Shown in pieces: positions 16,562 to 26,025 of a DNA stretch of 44,614 nucleotides. The notes under the pieces are model-generated. The model searched no databases. It saw only the letters and a program-made list of their open reading frames with translations, and had not been told where the DNA came from. Origin of the DNA: Eubacteriales bacterium (lineage in GTDB: Bacteria; Bacillota; Clostridia; Oscillospirales; Oscillospiraceae). How positions within the stretch are numbered: the stretch's first letter is position 1; every line of letters starts with the position of its first letter. A program made the translations under genes and the position numbers. Where the stretch lies: the NCBI GenBank assembly GCA_030529655.1, contig JAUMWJ010000013.1, positions 1 through 44,614 of the forward strand, written 5' to 3'.

Positions 16562-17185
16562 CGAAAAACTAACAAAGCACGCCCGAAAAGCAAGTAAAAA
16601 TGTGCATATTTTAAGCCACACTATCAATTAAACACACGAGTTCCAACAACGATTCCTCGAATTCTATACCACAATAGGCACCTCCCCTAAAGTCAAAAAA
16701 CGCACGAGGAATTAGTCCGAAAAAGCCAACTCCAGCACCCCTACCATTTAAAATAATTTTTCATGCTTCATCCTGTAATAAGCCTTTTTTCTGAGGCGAT
16801 ATTTAGTCAAATCATTCAAACGTATTTGCTATTATGCCCAAAACAAGCTCTAGCCGCCCAAAAAGTTTATTGCGCGCCAAGAAACTTGTAGGTGATCTGC
16901 AGCGCAAGCAAGATTCTTGTGTTATTTGCGTCTGCAATAATTATACCATGTATCCAAATTATTTTCGCGTAAACCACGATATTTTGCTATTCGCGACTTA
17001 AGCAGTTTCCCCTATATCCGTCTCGTCATCAAAAGAATAGGATACTTATTGTTCCGGTCTAAATAATTTGACTTTGAGGGATTACCCTATACTGTGTGCT
17101 TCTGCAGCGTAGACCTAGTAGATTGTAATATTGCCAATTCAGGCGCAACATTTCCCGACAAACCGCCACCTGCAACTTTATATGC
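16562..17185. other. Long AT-rich intergenic region without a gene
   Basis: I read both strands and found only short frames. One minus-strand stretch near 17180-17090 (YKVAGGGLSGNVAPELAILQ) is protein-like but has no start and is short. Such decayed DNA beside a tRNA fragment fits the end of an integrated element. Confidence 0.4.
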
Positions 17186-17206
17186 GGGCTATGTAACCTC
17201 CCCACT

Positions 17207-17266
17207 CGGGAGAGCGCAAGGTTCGCAATCTTGAGGTCAGGGGTTCGATCCCCCTATGGTCCACCA
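17207..17266 (+). other. 3' part of a tRNA-Ala(CGC) gene, probable attachment site of an integrated element
   Basis: The sequence contains an intact anticodon arm (CAAGG-TTCGCAA-TCTTG, anticodon CGC), variable loop, T-arm (AGGGG-TTCGATC-CCCCT), the 3' acceptor strand ATGGTCC, discriminator A and encoded CCA at 17264-17266. Position 70 is T, as expected for the G3-U70 pair of tRNA-Ala. The D-arm is wrong: the 3' GAGC has no GCTC partner, and the 24 nt between a GGGCTAT at 17186-17192 and the anticodon stem are about five too many. So it is a truncated copy. Elements that integrate at tRNA 3' ends leave exactly this, an intact gene at one end and a 3' duplicate at the other. The orientation puts the element to the left. 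Confidence 0.7.
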
Positions 17267-17339
17267 AATGTGTATTGGACGAACACCTATTTCTTTAGCG
17301 GCGGTTTTGCCGTGAAGGTGATTCTCTGATACAAATTAC

Positions 17340-17376
17340 AAAAGTACCGTCTTGGCATAGCCAAGACGGTACTTTT
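17340..17376. terminator. Strong, probably bidirectional intrinsic terminator
   Basis: A perfect 17-bp stem (17340-17356 with 17360-17376) with a 3-nt loop, and T-rich ends on both strands. It lies 46 bp beyond the stop codon of the long minus-strand operon and is its natural end. Confidence 0.85.
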
Positions 17377-17422
17377 GCTTTATCCGCACATTCGATCGAT
17401 CCAGCACTCAGGTCTTTTATTC

Positions 17423-20400
17423 CTAAGAAAATGATTGAATGCGTCCATTGGCATGCGCATAAATCAGGGTAGCATCTACCGAATCCACTTTACCATCATT
17501 ATTCACATCAGCCGCTTTCTTTTGCGTATCGGTGGCAGCAAGCTTGCCATTGGCTATCGCATAGGTCAATGTGGCATCTGCAGAGTTGATGTTGCCGTCT
17601 CCGTCCACATCACCCTTGCGTATCGTACCGTCACCTACCGTCAAACTCAGAACAGCAAATGGCTGCTCTACCTCATGGCCTGCTTTGCCATTGGCGTCCT
17701 GATACATGGCATAGGGGAATGTAACGGTGAATTCCGTGTCCGCCTTGGTCAACGGATCTTTGGCCCAGGTGACATACTTCGTTACATCACGTTTCACGCC
17801 GTTACTGTAATGTGCAGTCACCTGCATGCCCGTTCCGTCAAAGGTTTCACCCTCGGCATATGTTGCTTTGCTCGGTTTCTTTGTGATCTCAAGTTTGGTG
17901 ATCGTACTGCTCAATGCCATCAGATAAGCAGAATCGTTCTTGAAATAGATCGTACCGTACTCATCCACCACCGGGCTGCAAATGGCATACTGTGCCTGCT
18001 CACCGTAAGGGGTAAACAGTACCGGTGCCGTCTGGTATGTTTTCGTGCTTCCCTTATCAGTATAGCTCTCCACTACAGTGGTTTTTGCTTTCGTCATGCC
18101 CGGCTTATCCTGAATCATACGCAGTTCGCCAGGTGTGTAGTTATCAAAGAAGTACACGTTGACATAGCCGGTTTTTGCTTCGTATGCCGTCGTCAGCAAG
18201 CCGCTGGTTTGGGGATAGCCATGGGTGCGCACTGTGTAGGCAATACTCCACGATGGGATATCGATCACCGTAATATTGTGTCCGGAGTAAGCGCCAAACT
18301 GTGCTGTGCCGGAAACGCCGATATAGGCGCGCCCGTTATAGATGGTGGGCGTGCAGGTGCTCATGGGCGGATTGGCGGCATCGCTACTGTAATTATAGAG
18401 AGGCAGGTTGCGCAGGCTTCCGCTGGTGAATTTGCCGCTGGCGCTAATGGCAACTTCATAGAAATTGCCGCCCTTTGTTGTGAAGTAGCATTTGCCGGCA
18501 TTCGAACCGGAGGCGTCCGGCACAAAGGTCACGCTGCTGCGCTGATCTCCCACCTGCGGCAAAGTTTGCTGCGACAGCACCTCGCCACTCTTGGGATTCA
18601 ACGACAGAATCTGGGCGTGGCCGGTCGTATAGCCGCTCTCGCCATCGTCTGTACCGACCACCAGATAATTATCTGATACATAAGCGCCGGCCCAATAGAA
18701 ACCGCCCTTTTGCGTATATGTCCAAGTCGCCAGTTTTTCTTCGTTACTACTATTTGGATTCTCATCTGTCACACTCAGGCAGACATAGTTTGCCGGTGTG
18801 GTTTCTCCCAGCCAGAATCCCGTGTAGATATAGCCATCATGGTAAACGATGGGGCAATTCGGCTGTCCCTTCAGCGCATCGTGATAGATCCACAGCGACT
18901 GGAGCGTTGCCGCATTAAAGGCCTGCACCGTACCGTCAGCAAGGCCCACAAAAATCATACCATCGGCATAGGTGGGCGAGTTGATGGCAAAGCTGGACGA
19001 GTGGTCCATCTTACCTGTGGCCACCACTTCACCTGAAACGGTGTCCACCTTGAATATCTCATTTCTTGCATAAGTATACAGATAGCCATCCACAATAATG
19101 GGACAGCCGCAGGCATCGGAGGAATAGCCGTCACCCAGTTTGGTTGCCCAGCTCAGCATGGCGTTCTCAGGCTCAGTAGGCGTGGCGACATTGACCACGC
19201 CGTTGTTATAATCATCAGCGCGGAAAGAGGGCCATTGAGCACCCAGATTCTGCAAACTGCTGTTTGCCGCAGCCTGCTTCATGGTGATTGTCAGCGTGGC
19301 GGCATTAGACGGTGCCTGATAGCCGGTTACCCGCTGTCCCACATAACCGTTTTTTGTCACCGTATAAGTATAACTAACGCCCGGGGTCAACTGATATACG
19401 TTACCACTACGGGGCGCACGGCGGCCATTTTGCTCATTGACAACAAACACACTGGCATCGGTGGGATTCGTTTTGATCGTTACTGCTACCGGGTTTGTCT
19501 TTTTTACGGTCAAGGTATAGGCGGTCACAATAGCATGGCTGTCTGCATGACACACCTGAACGGAAATGACCTCTGTATCTTTTTCTATATCCAGAGGCAA
19601 TACCACCTCGGCAAGACTGTCATAGCGTGTTCCGTTGACCAGTGCGTAATAACCGCCGCAGGCAGATGTATCCGTCAGCTCATTCATGAAAGCGGCTTTC
19701 AGTGTCAGTTTGGTTTCCGCGCGGTCAACTGACACAGTATAATCTGTTTTATCCCGGTCAAAAGTATGGTTGCCGGCGCTGTCCGTTACTGTCAGCTGAC
19801 CATTACTGTCAGAGATTTGCAGACTGTTTAAATGCAAGGTGCGGCAAAACAGCGCCGTATACTCCTGATAATAAGTAACGCCACTTGTTGTCTTGGAAAC
19901 ATATAAGGTCACCGTATTGCTGTATCCGCCTTTGGCAAGGCAATAGTTTACCACCGTTGCGTTGGTATCGCCCACCGCGCGGGTAATGTCCTTGCTGTTA
20001 GCATTTCCATGCGTGTTAGCGCTTGTTGTCTGCGTGGTATACCTCGCCTGCACACTATACCCGCTGATCGGCGTAGCCTGAGCATAGACGGTGCTGTTGG
20101 CATCCGACACCTGGCAGGTGATCGAGTGACCGCTCTGGCTTGTTGTGTAGGCCTTGGTTGCCATACTGTTGCTGTAAAACGCCGCATCCTGCAGTGCATT
20201 TGTTGTGACAGGGGTCGCAACAGATACAGAGAGTCCTGCTGACGCGGTAAACTCAGCAGTAGTAAAGTAACTGCTGTTCTTGACAGCGATATAGGAATAC
20301 TTCTCACCTGGAATCAGATGATATACGCCGCTCACCGGCGCGATCTGTGCACCAGCTCCGTTATAGACCGAGGCCGTGACACCGGTGGGCGTCTTCAACG

Positions 20401-21799
20401 TCACATCGACAGCATCCTTTTTGACAAAGGTCAGCTGATAACTGCGGCTCTTCCCCTCATCCGTCACCTTGACCGTGCGGCTTGTATTGCTGCCAACAGA
20501 TACGCTGCCCGTACCGCTGATGGTATAGTTCTCGCCAAACGCCTCTGCCGATACCTGCACTGTGTTGGAAACGGTCGTTACCTGATAGCTTACGGTTTCC
20601 GGGTCGAAATCGATCGGCAGCTTTGTACCGTCTGCCATCACGGTAATGGATTTCAGCGTCGGCACACGGTTTACCACCATCTCAAAGGACTGGATCTGTG
20701 TAGTACCGTCTGCTGCGGGGTACTGCGCCTCCAGATAGAATGTCCTGCCGTCCATACCGGTTTTCAGGAGATTTGTCAGCTTTGTATTCAGACTGTTCCA
20801 GCTTCGGTCATTGGCGGTATCATAGGGAGTACCGCTGTTCACAGCGGAGTAAATGGTACGCAGCCGTGTAGTGTTCCGATCCGGCACATTGCCGATATTG
20901 GCAAACAGGTACAGTCCCGATGTTCCCACCGTGTCCGGAATGATATAGGTGGCTTTCAGCGCCGTACTATCCTGCGTATAGGGATAAGGGTTCTTGTCTG
21001 TATCTAAAATCTGCACATCACCGAACCACTGTCCGTAAGGCAGCTGTACCGATATTGCAGCTTTTCCTTTTACCGTAATGGTTCCCTCTGTGCGGTTGCG
21101 CCCGCCGTCTGAAACGGAATAGGTGTAACTGCCGGCAATCACCGATACGGATGTACCTTTTGCCGTGGTCACATTGCCATAACTGTCCGTCATGGTAACG
21201 GTCGGTGCCGTCAGTTTCGTTCCGTTCTGCGTTGCCGTGACGGTCACGGCATACTTCGTCCCTTTGAGCAGCGCTTCGTAGGCTTTGATTGCCTGCTCAA
21301 GATTTGCATTTAACTGCGTAGCCGTGGTTTCATCGGCCGTTCCGAAACCTTTCAGAGCCGCATCGTATGCCTCTTTGGCCGGGGCATAGTTCTGCACATG
21401 GTCGGTACGCGCACAATAGGCCGACATGGATTTTACTAATTGGAGCAGTGATTGCGAATAATTCTCACTCTCCGTGAACACCAACGCGGTGATACCCGAT
21501 GCGGTTTTACTCAAATCATACCCACCGCCATCATAGAAGCGCACGAAATTGCCTGCTTGCCCCTCGATGGCAGATACATAACCCGTTTCAAGGCCATCAA
21601 ATATGTAACCGCTGCCTGCCAGAGCATCGGCAATCGACTGTCCGGCAGAATAAGGAATCTGTACCGGCTCAATTAGTACATTTCCGCCTTTGGCAACGGC
21701 CAATGTGAATGTGCCATCTGCGGCAAAGGCCACATTAATGCAGGATATAATCAATATGACGCTAAGCAGCAGACTCGCTGCTCTTTTTATTCTCTTCAT
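17423..21799 (-). CDS. Large secreted dockerin protein with PQQ-type beta-propeller
   Basis: About 1458 residues; the ATG at 21799 has GAGGAGGG upstream and is followed by a signal peptide (RIKRAASLLLSVILIISC). Order: an N-terminal domain possibly of DUF4430 type (AGQSIADALAGSGYIFDG, about 35-110); cadherin-like beta-sandwich domains (about 380-465 and 655-765); a PEGA-like domain (about 770-840); a PQQ-like propeller with repeated blades (about 880-1290: GCPIIVDGYLYTYAR, SPTYADGMIFVGLADGTVQA, CPIVYHDGYIYTGFW); a bacterial Ig-like domain (about 1300-1390: YAEGETFDGTGMQVTAHY); and a C-terminal dockerin with two calcium loops (DVDGDGNINSADATLTYA and DVNNDGKVDSVDATLIYA). Last gene of the B12-controlled operon. 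The dockerin should attach it to a cohesin encoded upstream. The ligand of the propeller is unknown. Confidence 0.85.
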   Translation of the reverse strand: MKRIKRAASLLLSVILIISCINVAFAADGTFTLAVAKGGNVLIEPVQIPYSAGQSIADALAGSGYIFDGLETGYVSAIEGQAGNFVRFYDGGGYDLSKTASGITALVFTESENYSQSLLQLVKSMSAYCARTDHVQNYAPAKEAYDAALKGFGTADETTATQLNANLEQAIKAYEALLKGTKYAVTVTATQNGTKLTAPTVTMTDSYGNVTTAKGTSVSVIAGSYTYSVSDGGRNRTEGTITVKGKAAISVQLPYGQWFGDVQILDTDKNPYPYTQDSTALKATYIIPDTVGTSGLYLFANIGNVPDRNTTRLRTIYSAVNSGTPYDTANDRSWNSLNTKLTNLLKTGMDGRTFYLEAQYPAADGTTQIQSFEMVVNRVPTLKSITVMADGTKLPIDFDPETVSYQVTTVSNTVQVSAEAFGENYTISGTGSVSVGSNTSRTVKVTDEGKSRSYQLTFVKKDAVDVTLKTPTGVTASVYNGAGAQIAPVSGVYHLIPGEKYSYIAVKNSSYFTTAEFTASAGLSVSVATPVTTNALQDAAFYSNSMATKAYTTSQSGHSITCQVSDANSTVYAQATPISGYSVQARYTTQTTSANTHGNANSKDITRAVGDTNATVVNYCLAKGGYSNTVTLYVSKTTSGVTYYQEYTALFCRTLHLNSLQISDSNGQLTVTDSAGNHTFDRDKTDYTVSVDRAETKLTLKAAFMNELTDTSACGGYYALVNGTRYDSLAEVVLPLDIEKDTEVISVQVCHADSHAIVTAYTLTVKKTNPVAVTIKTNPTDASVFVVNEQNGRRAPRSGNVYQLTPGVSYTYTVTKNGYVGQRVTGYQAPSNAATLTITMKQAAANSSLQNLGAQWPSFRADDYNNGVVNVATPTEPENAMLSWATKLGDGYSSDACGCPIIVDGYLYTYARNEIFKVDTVSGEVVATGKMDHSSSFAINSPTYADGMIFVGLADGTVQAFNAATLQSLWIYHDALKGQPNCPIVYHDGYIYTGFWLGETTPANYVCLSVTDENPNSSNEEKLATWTYTQKGGFYWAGAYVSDNYLVVGTDDGESGYTTGHAQILSLNPKSGEVLSQQTLPQVGDQRSSVTFVPDASGSNAGKCYFTTKGGNFYEVAISASGKFTSGSLRNLPLYNYSSDAANPPMSTCTPTIYNGRAYIGVSGTAQFGAYSGHNITVIDIPSWSIAYTVRTHGYPQTSGLLTTAYEAKTGYVNVYFFDNYTPGELRMIQDKPGMTKAKTTVVESYTDKGSTKTYQTAPVLFTPYGEQAQYAICSPVVDEYGTIYFKNDSAYLMALSSTITKLEITKKPSKATYAEGETFDGTGMQVTAHYSNGVKRDVTKYVTWAKDPLTKADTEFTVTFPYAMYQDANGKAGHEVEQPFAVLSLTVGDGTIRKGDVDGDGNINSADATLTYAIANGKLAATDTQKKAADVNNDGKVDSVDATLIYAHANGRIQSFS

Positions 21800-21810
21800 A
21801 TATACCCTCC

Positions 21811-23979
21811 TCACAGAATACCGTCGATCCAGCGCCAACGGAGTTTTTGGAAGAAACTCCCCTTTTGCCGAACAGCCGTCACAGTATCCTGCGCATATTT
21901 CTCCATCTGTTGTCGCTGCCCGGAGGTGATCTCATGTCTGCTGAACTGTGCCTCCTGATTCAGTAACATCGCCTGGCTGTCGTCAGACAGTGTAACCGGG
22001 CAAAGTTTTCGCAGGTGTATGGCATAGCCGTACCAATCCATCACCGCCTGACGGTCATTCTCCCGGCAGAAGGACCTCAACATGTGTGTCAGTCGGATGC
22101 GTTTTCCTACGATCCATGCCACAAACAACAACAGCGGCAACAGCAACAGATAAGGCAGATGCTCTGCCTTGAAGTGGTGCAATCCGTTCTGCCCGCCTTC
22201 CGGATCAGGCTCCGGTTCTTCCACGACGGCATAGTCCAGCTTCTCAGAGTGATACGATGATCCAAGTGCATTACTGTCTATACCGCCGGCATGCAAATCC
22301 TCGGGATCGACATAACCCGGTGTCACTTCGAAGGGAACAAAGCCCACGCCTTCTAAATAATACTCCGCCCACGCATGAGCGTTTTCGCCGGTCAGAGCAA
22401 TCTCCTCGCCGGCTTTAACTTTGGCAGCATCGGTCGGAGAAAGATAATACCCCTCTACATAACGTGCCGGCACACCGAAGTAACGCAGCATCAGCACCGC
22501 AGTGGTGGCGTAATGGACGCTGTAGCCCGAACCGCTGCACTCCAATGTGTCATGCAGGAAGTCGCCGCCATGCAGGTGCGTGGACACGCGCTCGTCATAG
22601 CGCATCTTTTCGCCCAGATAATTGCGGATCATGGTCTGTATTTCCGAGAGGGTATAACTGTCCTCCAACTCGCCCAGTTGCCTTTGAATGACCGCCCGGC
22701 TCTCCTCCGTCAGTTGAAGATCCGCCTTGTACACATAGTCGGCATAGGCGCGTTCCATTGTCAGATAATCCGCGATCTGAGATTCTCCCTGCCGCGAAGT
22801 CAGTGTATGCTGCAGTGCATACCATGTAGGCAGGCTTCCGGGGAGATAGGCGTAATCCGTTGCCTCATTCTGCGCCCCTGCATCACCGATCACGTCAGCA
22901 TCCAGTGTTTCATTGCCTGCAAGCGCGTAGGGCAGATAAGCATGTCCCCTGCACGCGCCCAATGTTTCCACATGAAGTGCCGCAGGTTTTACCGTGCCGG
23001 TAAGTGTCGATGCCAAGGCGATCTGGCTCTGACCGAAAAAGTCACTCTCATGCAGCCAATAGAACAAATCGCCGTCATCACTCCGTGTCTGCGCCGACAA
23101 CGGCTCCCAGCTGCTGCCGGTATAGGTTTCCCATACACTGCCGCGCAGATAGAGTTTCTGAGGCGATTCCATTGTCACCGCCAAGGCAGGTGTGTCATTC
23201 TTTTCCCATGGGCCAAGATTCTCCAGTTGACCCTCCGGCATGGAATCTTCTGTTCGGCCATACCGCATGGCATGATAATCTGCCTGCAGTTTTCCTTGCC
23301 ATGCCGTATCTGCCCGATGATTTACCAAGGCGCCGATTCCCAGCACCATGGCGGTGCAGATCAATACCACAGCCAGTCGTGAAACCATCTGTCGTGCCCG
23401 GCAGCCGCCCAGCAGCAATACGGTACCGCAGGCCAGTAAAAGCCAACCTGCTCCCATAGGAATCAATCCCATTATGCCGCCGATACCAACCGGCAAAAGA
23501 ATCGGCAGGATCGGCCACAGTTTTCCGTGCGCAGCGGCGCAGGCGGCTAACAAAGCACAAAGCAGCAGCAAGGGCAGCAGCACTGCGAAAGCCGTGTCGG
23601 CAGCGGGATAGTCTAAGTAAATGCGGCCGGTGACATGACTGAGCGCATCGGTCACATCATTCATCACCGTACCTGCTGCCGCCATGACCGTCTGTTTCAA
23701 GACAACGAAGACGATCGTCAGCAAAACGCAGCCGCACGGTAATATCCAACCACCCAAGTGTCCGCTGTATAGCAGCAGTAACACCGTACCGCATACGACA
23801 CTTACGGCAAAGAGCATCGGCCATGATACATTGGCCGAAGGAAGCATACTGCACAGCAGTATGCACAGTCCGCCCAATAACGGCAGCAGGGCAATTACTC
23901 CGCTGAGAAAACCGAAGGTATTAGGTTCTTTTACCTCACTCTGCGCGCAATGCAGGGAGATTCGATTGTCAGTTTTCAT
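21811..23979 (-). CDS. Membrane transglutaminase-like protein (TgpA-type)
   Basis: About 722 residues. The N-terminal 200 residues carry five or six membrane helices (for example FLSGVIALLPLLGGLCILLC), then an external region, a transglutaminase core with the nucleophile Cys in DTLECSGSGYSVHYATT (about 483) and the His in ENAHAWAEYYL (about 535), a VPFEVTPGY third motif, a final membrane helix (LPYLLLLPLLLFVAWIVG) and a helical cytoplasmic tail. TgpA-type proteins accompany MoxR and DUF58 proteins, as here. The start at 23979 overlaps the DUF58 gene by 11 nt. Role: probably processing, crosslinking or quality control of exported proteins; the true reaction is unknown for most of the family. 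Confidence 0.88.
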   Translation of the reverse strand: MKTDNRISLHCAQSEVKEPNTFGFLSGVIALLPLLGGLCILLCSMLPSANVSWPMLFAVSVVCGTVLLLLYSGHLGGWILPCGCVLLTIVFVVLKQTVMAAAGTVMNDVTDALSHVTGRIYLDYPAADTAFAVLLPLLLLCALLAACAAAHGKLWPILPILLPVGIGGIMGLIPMGAGWLLLACGTVLLLGGCRARQMVSRLAVVLICTAMVLGIGALVNHRADTAWQGKLQADYHAMRYGRTEDSMPEGQLENLGPWEKNDTPALAVTMESPQKLYLRGSVWETYTGSSWEPLSAQTRSDDGDLFYWLHESDFFGQSQIALASTLTGTVKPAALHVETLGACRGHAYLPYALAGNETLDADVIGDAGAQNEATDYAYLPGSLPTWYALQHTLTSRQGESQIADYLTMERAYADYVYKADLQLTEESRAVIQRQLGELEDSYTLSEIQTMIRNYLGEKMRYDERVSTHLHGGDFLHDTLECSGSGYSVHYATTAVLMLRYFGVPARYVEGYYLSPTDAAKVKAGEEIALTGENAHAWAEYYLEGVGFVPFEVTPGYVDPEDLHAGGIDSNALGSSYHSEKLDYAVVEEPEPDPEGGQNGLHHFKAEHLPYLLLLPLLLFVAWIVGKRIRLTHMLRSFCRENDRQAVMDWYGYAIHLRKLCPVTLSDDSQAMLLNQEAQFSRHEITSGQRQQMEKYAQDTVTAVRQKGSFFQKLRWRWIDGIL

Positions 23980-25060
23980 ATCCCACATCCAGTCTTTGCA
24001 AGGTGTCACGGCAGGTCTGCGGCGTGAATGCCGTTACACCGGACACCGGTTGCTCGCCACAGTAAAAAATATTTGCATGGCACGCCTCTGTTGGTAGGCT
24101 GCCGGTAAATAACAGTACCCGCCCAAAGTTCGACAGATCAGGCAGCGTCTGACCACGGCCGGCTCCTTTCAACAGCGAGGGCAGATGCTGTGTTAAGGCG
24201 TTCTGGCCGTCAATTTCGGCCGTGCAGAATTCGCCCTGCTCCATCCACCCCAAGGTAAACGGACAGCCTGCCTCACACAAGGCCTGCCCCACGGAGAACA
24301 CCGACTCCGCCAGCGCGTCGTATACTGCAGGCGTACCCTCTGCCTGATCCCAGCACAACAGCAGCGAGTGATCCTCAGGCATGGCCGGCTCGCGGAAAAT
24401 CAACTGTCCCATTTTAGATGACAGTTTCCAATGGATACCGTGGAGATTATCGCCCGGTACGTATTCCCGCAGCTGATACATCTCCGTCATATCATCGCCC
24501 TTACAGTCCGTGCGATAGCTGTCGCTCTCCTGCGCCGCCGTCATTTTTTGCAGAGCGGTGATTTCTACTGGGAAGGTTTCCGGAAGGATCGTAACATGGC
24601 GCTGCACCTTTGCCCGACATTTCACCGGCAAAAAGCCGAAAATATCCATGAGCCACAGCCGCTCTACCGACACGCTAAGCCGTCCGCAATGATCGGTGTG
24701 TAAAGTAAATGTCGTCTCTCCATTCGGCTGAATTGGCAGTTTGATGCGGTTTTCCTCGTCTGTCAGGTCATTATGCACCCTCACAAACGCCCACGCGCAG
24801 CCCACCGGAGCCAAGGCACCCACAGAGAGATGTAGCACGCCCCGCACGATCTGTCCCTTCTCCGCAGAAGAGGTCATTTCTAACTGCACACTTACGCGGC
24901 GGCGCTGCCACAGGTTCCACAGCCAACTCATCAGCGGCAGCAACAACAGCAATAAGCTGACACATACTGCCCAGATGCTCTGTGAAAAAATCCATGTTGC
25001 GACACTACATACTGCGGCCAGCATCCACAACAATACATTTGCAATGATTCTTCCGCTCAT
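23969..25060 (-). CDS. DUF58 domain protein
   Basis: 363 residues: two N-terminal membrane helices (NVLLWMLAAVCSVATWIF, AVCVSLLLLLLPLMSWLW), a beta-rich middle part, and the DUF58 signature LREYVPGDNLHGIHWKLS followed by GQLIFRE. The C-terminus resembles a von Willebrand A-like fold (HSLLLCWDQAE). The start overlaps the end of the moxR-like gene by 4 nt. MoxR-DUF58-transglutaminase is a conserved trio, in which the DUF58 protein is thought to bridge the ATPase to its client. Confidence 0.9.
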   Translation of the reverse strand: MSGRIIANVLLWMLAAVCSVATWIFSQSIWAVCVSLLLLLLPLMSWLWNLWQRRRVSVQLEMTSSAEKGQIVRGVLHLSVGALAPVGCAWAFVRVHNDLTDEENRIKLPIQPNGETTFTLHTDHCGRLSVSVERLWLMDIFGFLPVKCRAKVQRHVTILPETFPVEITALQKMTAAQESDSYRTDCKGDDMTEMYQLREYVPGDNLHGIHWKLSSKMGQLIFREPAMPEDHSLLLCWDQAEGTPAVYDALAESVFSVGQALCEAGCPFTLGWMEQGEFCTAEIDGQNALTQHLPSLLKGAGRGQTLPDLSNFGRVLLFTGSLPTEACHANIFYCGEQPVSGVTAFTPQTCRDTLQRLDVGYEN

Positions 25061-26004
25061 TTGATTTTCAATTCGCGCACATCAGGCCGTTTCACTTGCA
25101 CCAGCACATCTTCAAGCACCTGCTGCGCAGTGCGTTCATGCAGGCGTGCCTTGGCGCTGAGCACCAGACGGTGGCCTGCCACGTCCTGCAGCACAGCCGT
25201 CACATCATCGGGTGTCACATAATCGCAGCCGTTCAAATAGGCATTTGCCTTTGCTGCGCGGCAAAGTGCCAAGGCGCCACGGGGGCTTAAACCTAACAAT
25301 ACGTCCTGTGTTTTGCGTGTGGCCTCCGCCAGCTCCGCAATGTATGTATAAACACTATCCGCCACATAGGTGTCCATCGCTTCATCACACAGCTTTTCCA
25401 ACGTCTGCGTATCCACGACTGCATGGCAATTATTCAGCGGGTTTTCATGGTGACGATCCTTCATCAGAAGCATCTGACTGTAGATGTCGGGATATCCCAT
25501 GTGAAGCTGCAGCAAAAAGCGGTCTAACTGTGAGGTGGGCAACATCTGCGTACCTGCCGAGCCCACCGGGTTCTGGGTTGCCAATACGACAAAAGGCCGT
25601 GGCAGCGGACGGGTCACACCGTCAACGGTCACCTGACGCTCTTCCATGGCCTCCAGCAGCGCCGACTGCGTCTTACTGGAGGTGCGGTTGATTTCATCTG
25701 CCAGCAGCAGGTTGGTCATAACTGCACCGTTTTGGTACTGCAATGTGCCGTTGTGACTGTCATACACGGAAAAGCCGATAATATCCGAGGGCAGCGTATC
25801 CGATGTGAACTGCACGCGGCGCGTATCCAAGCCCAGCACATGGGCAAAGGCCATGGCCATGGTGGTCTTTCCCACACCCGGCACATCTTCCAGCAGCACA
25901 TGACCACGTGCCAGAATGGCCAGCAACACCTTGCGAACCACATCTTCTTTGCCCAAAATGACACGGTTAACTTCCTTCTGTATTTCATTTGTCAGATTTT
26001 GCAT
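25057..26004 (-). CDS. MoxR-family AAA+ ATPase
   Basis: 315 residues. Walker A VPGVGKTT (about 41-48), Walker B LLLADEIN (about 98-105), a MoxR insert (LPSDIIGFSVYD), sensor-1 VLATQNPVG and an arginine-finger region with QLDRFLLQL. Full family length. MoxR proteins act as chaperone-like ATPases in maturation of extracytoplasmic or metal-containing proteins. Here the probable clients are the surface proteins of the same operon. AAGAGGAA precedes the ATG at 26004. Confidence 0.93.
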   Translation of the reverse strand: MQNLTNEIQKEVNRVILGKEDVVRKVLLAILARGHVLLEDVPGVGKTTMAMAFAHVLGLDTRRVQFTSDTLPSDIIGFSVYDSHNGTLQYQNGAVMTNLLLADEINRTSSKTQSALLEAMEERQVTVDGVTRPLPRPFVVLATQNPVGSAGTQMLPTSQLDRFLLQLHMGYPDIYSQMLLMKDRHHENPLNNCHAVVDTQTLEKLCDEAMDTYVADSVYTYIAELAEATRKTQDVLLGLSPRGALALCRAAKANAYLNGCDYVTPDDVTAVLQDVAGHRLVLSAKARLHERTAQQVLEDVLVQVKRPDVRELKIK

Positions 26005-26025
26005 GATTGATTCCTCTTTTCCTCA

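Noticed and set aside
17186-17266. A complete functional tRNA-Ala
   Set aside because: GGGCTAT could pair with the acceptor strand, but no D-stem forms and the spacing to the anticodon arm is about five nt too long.
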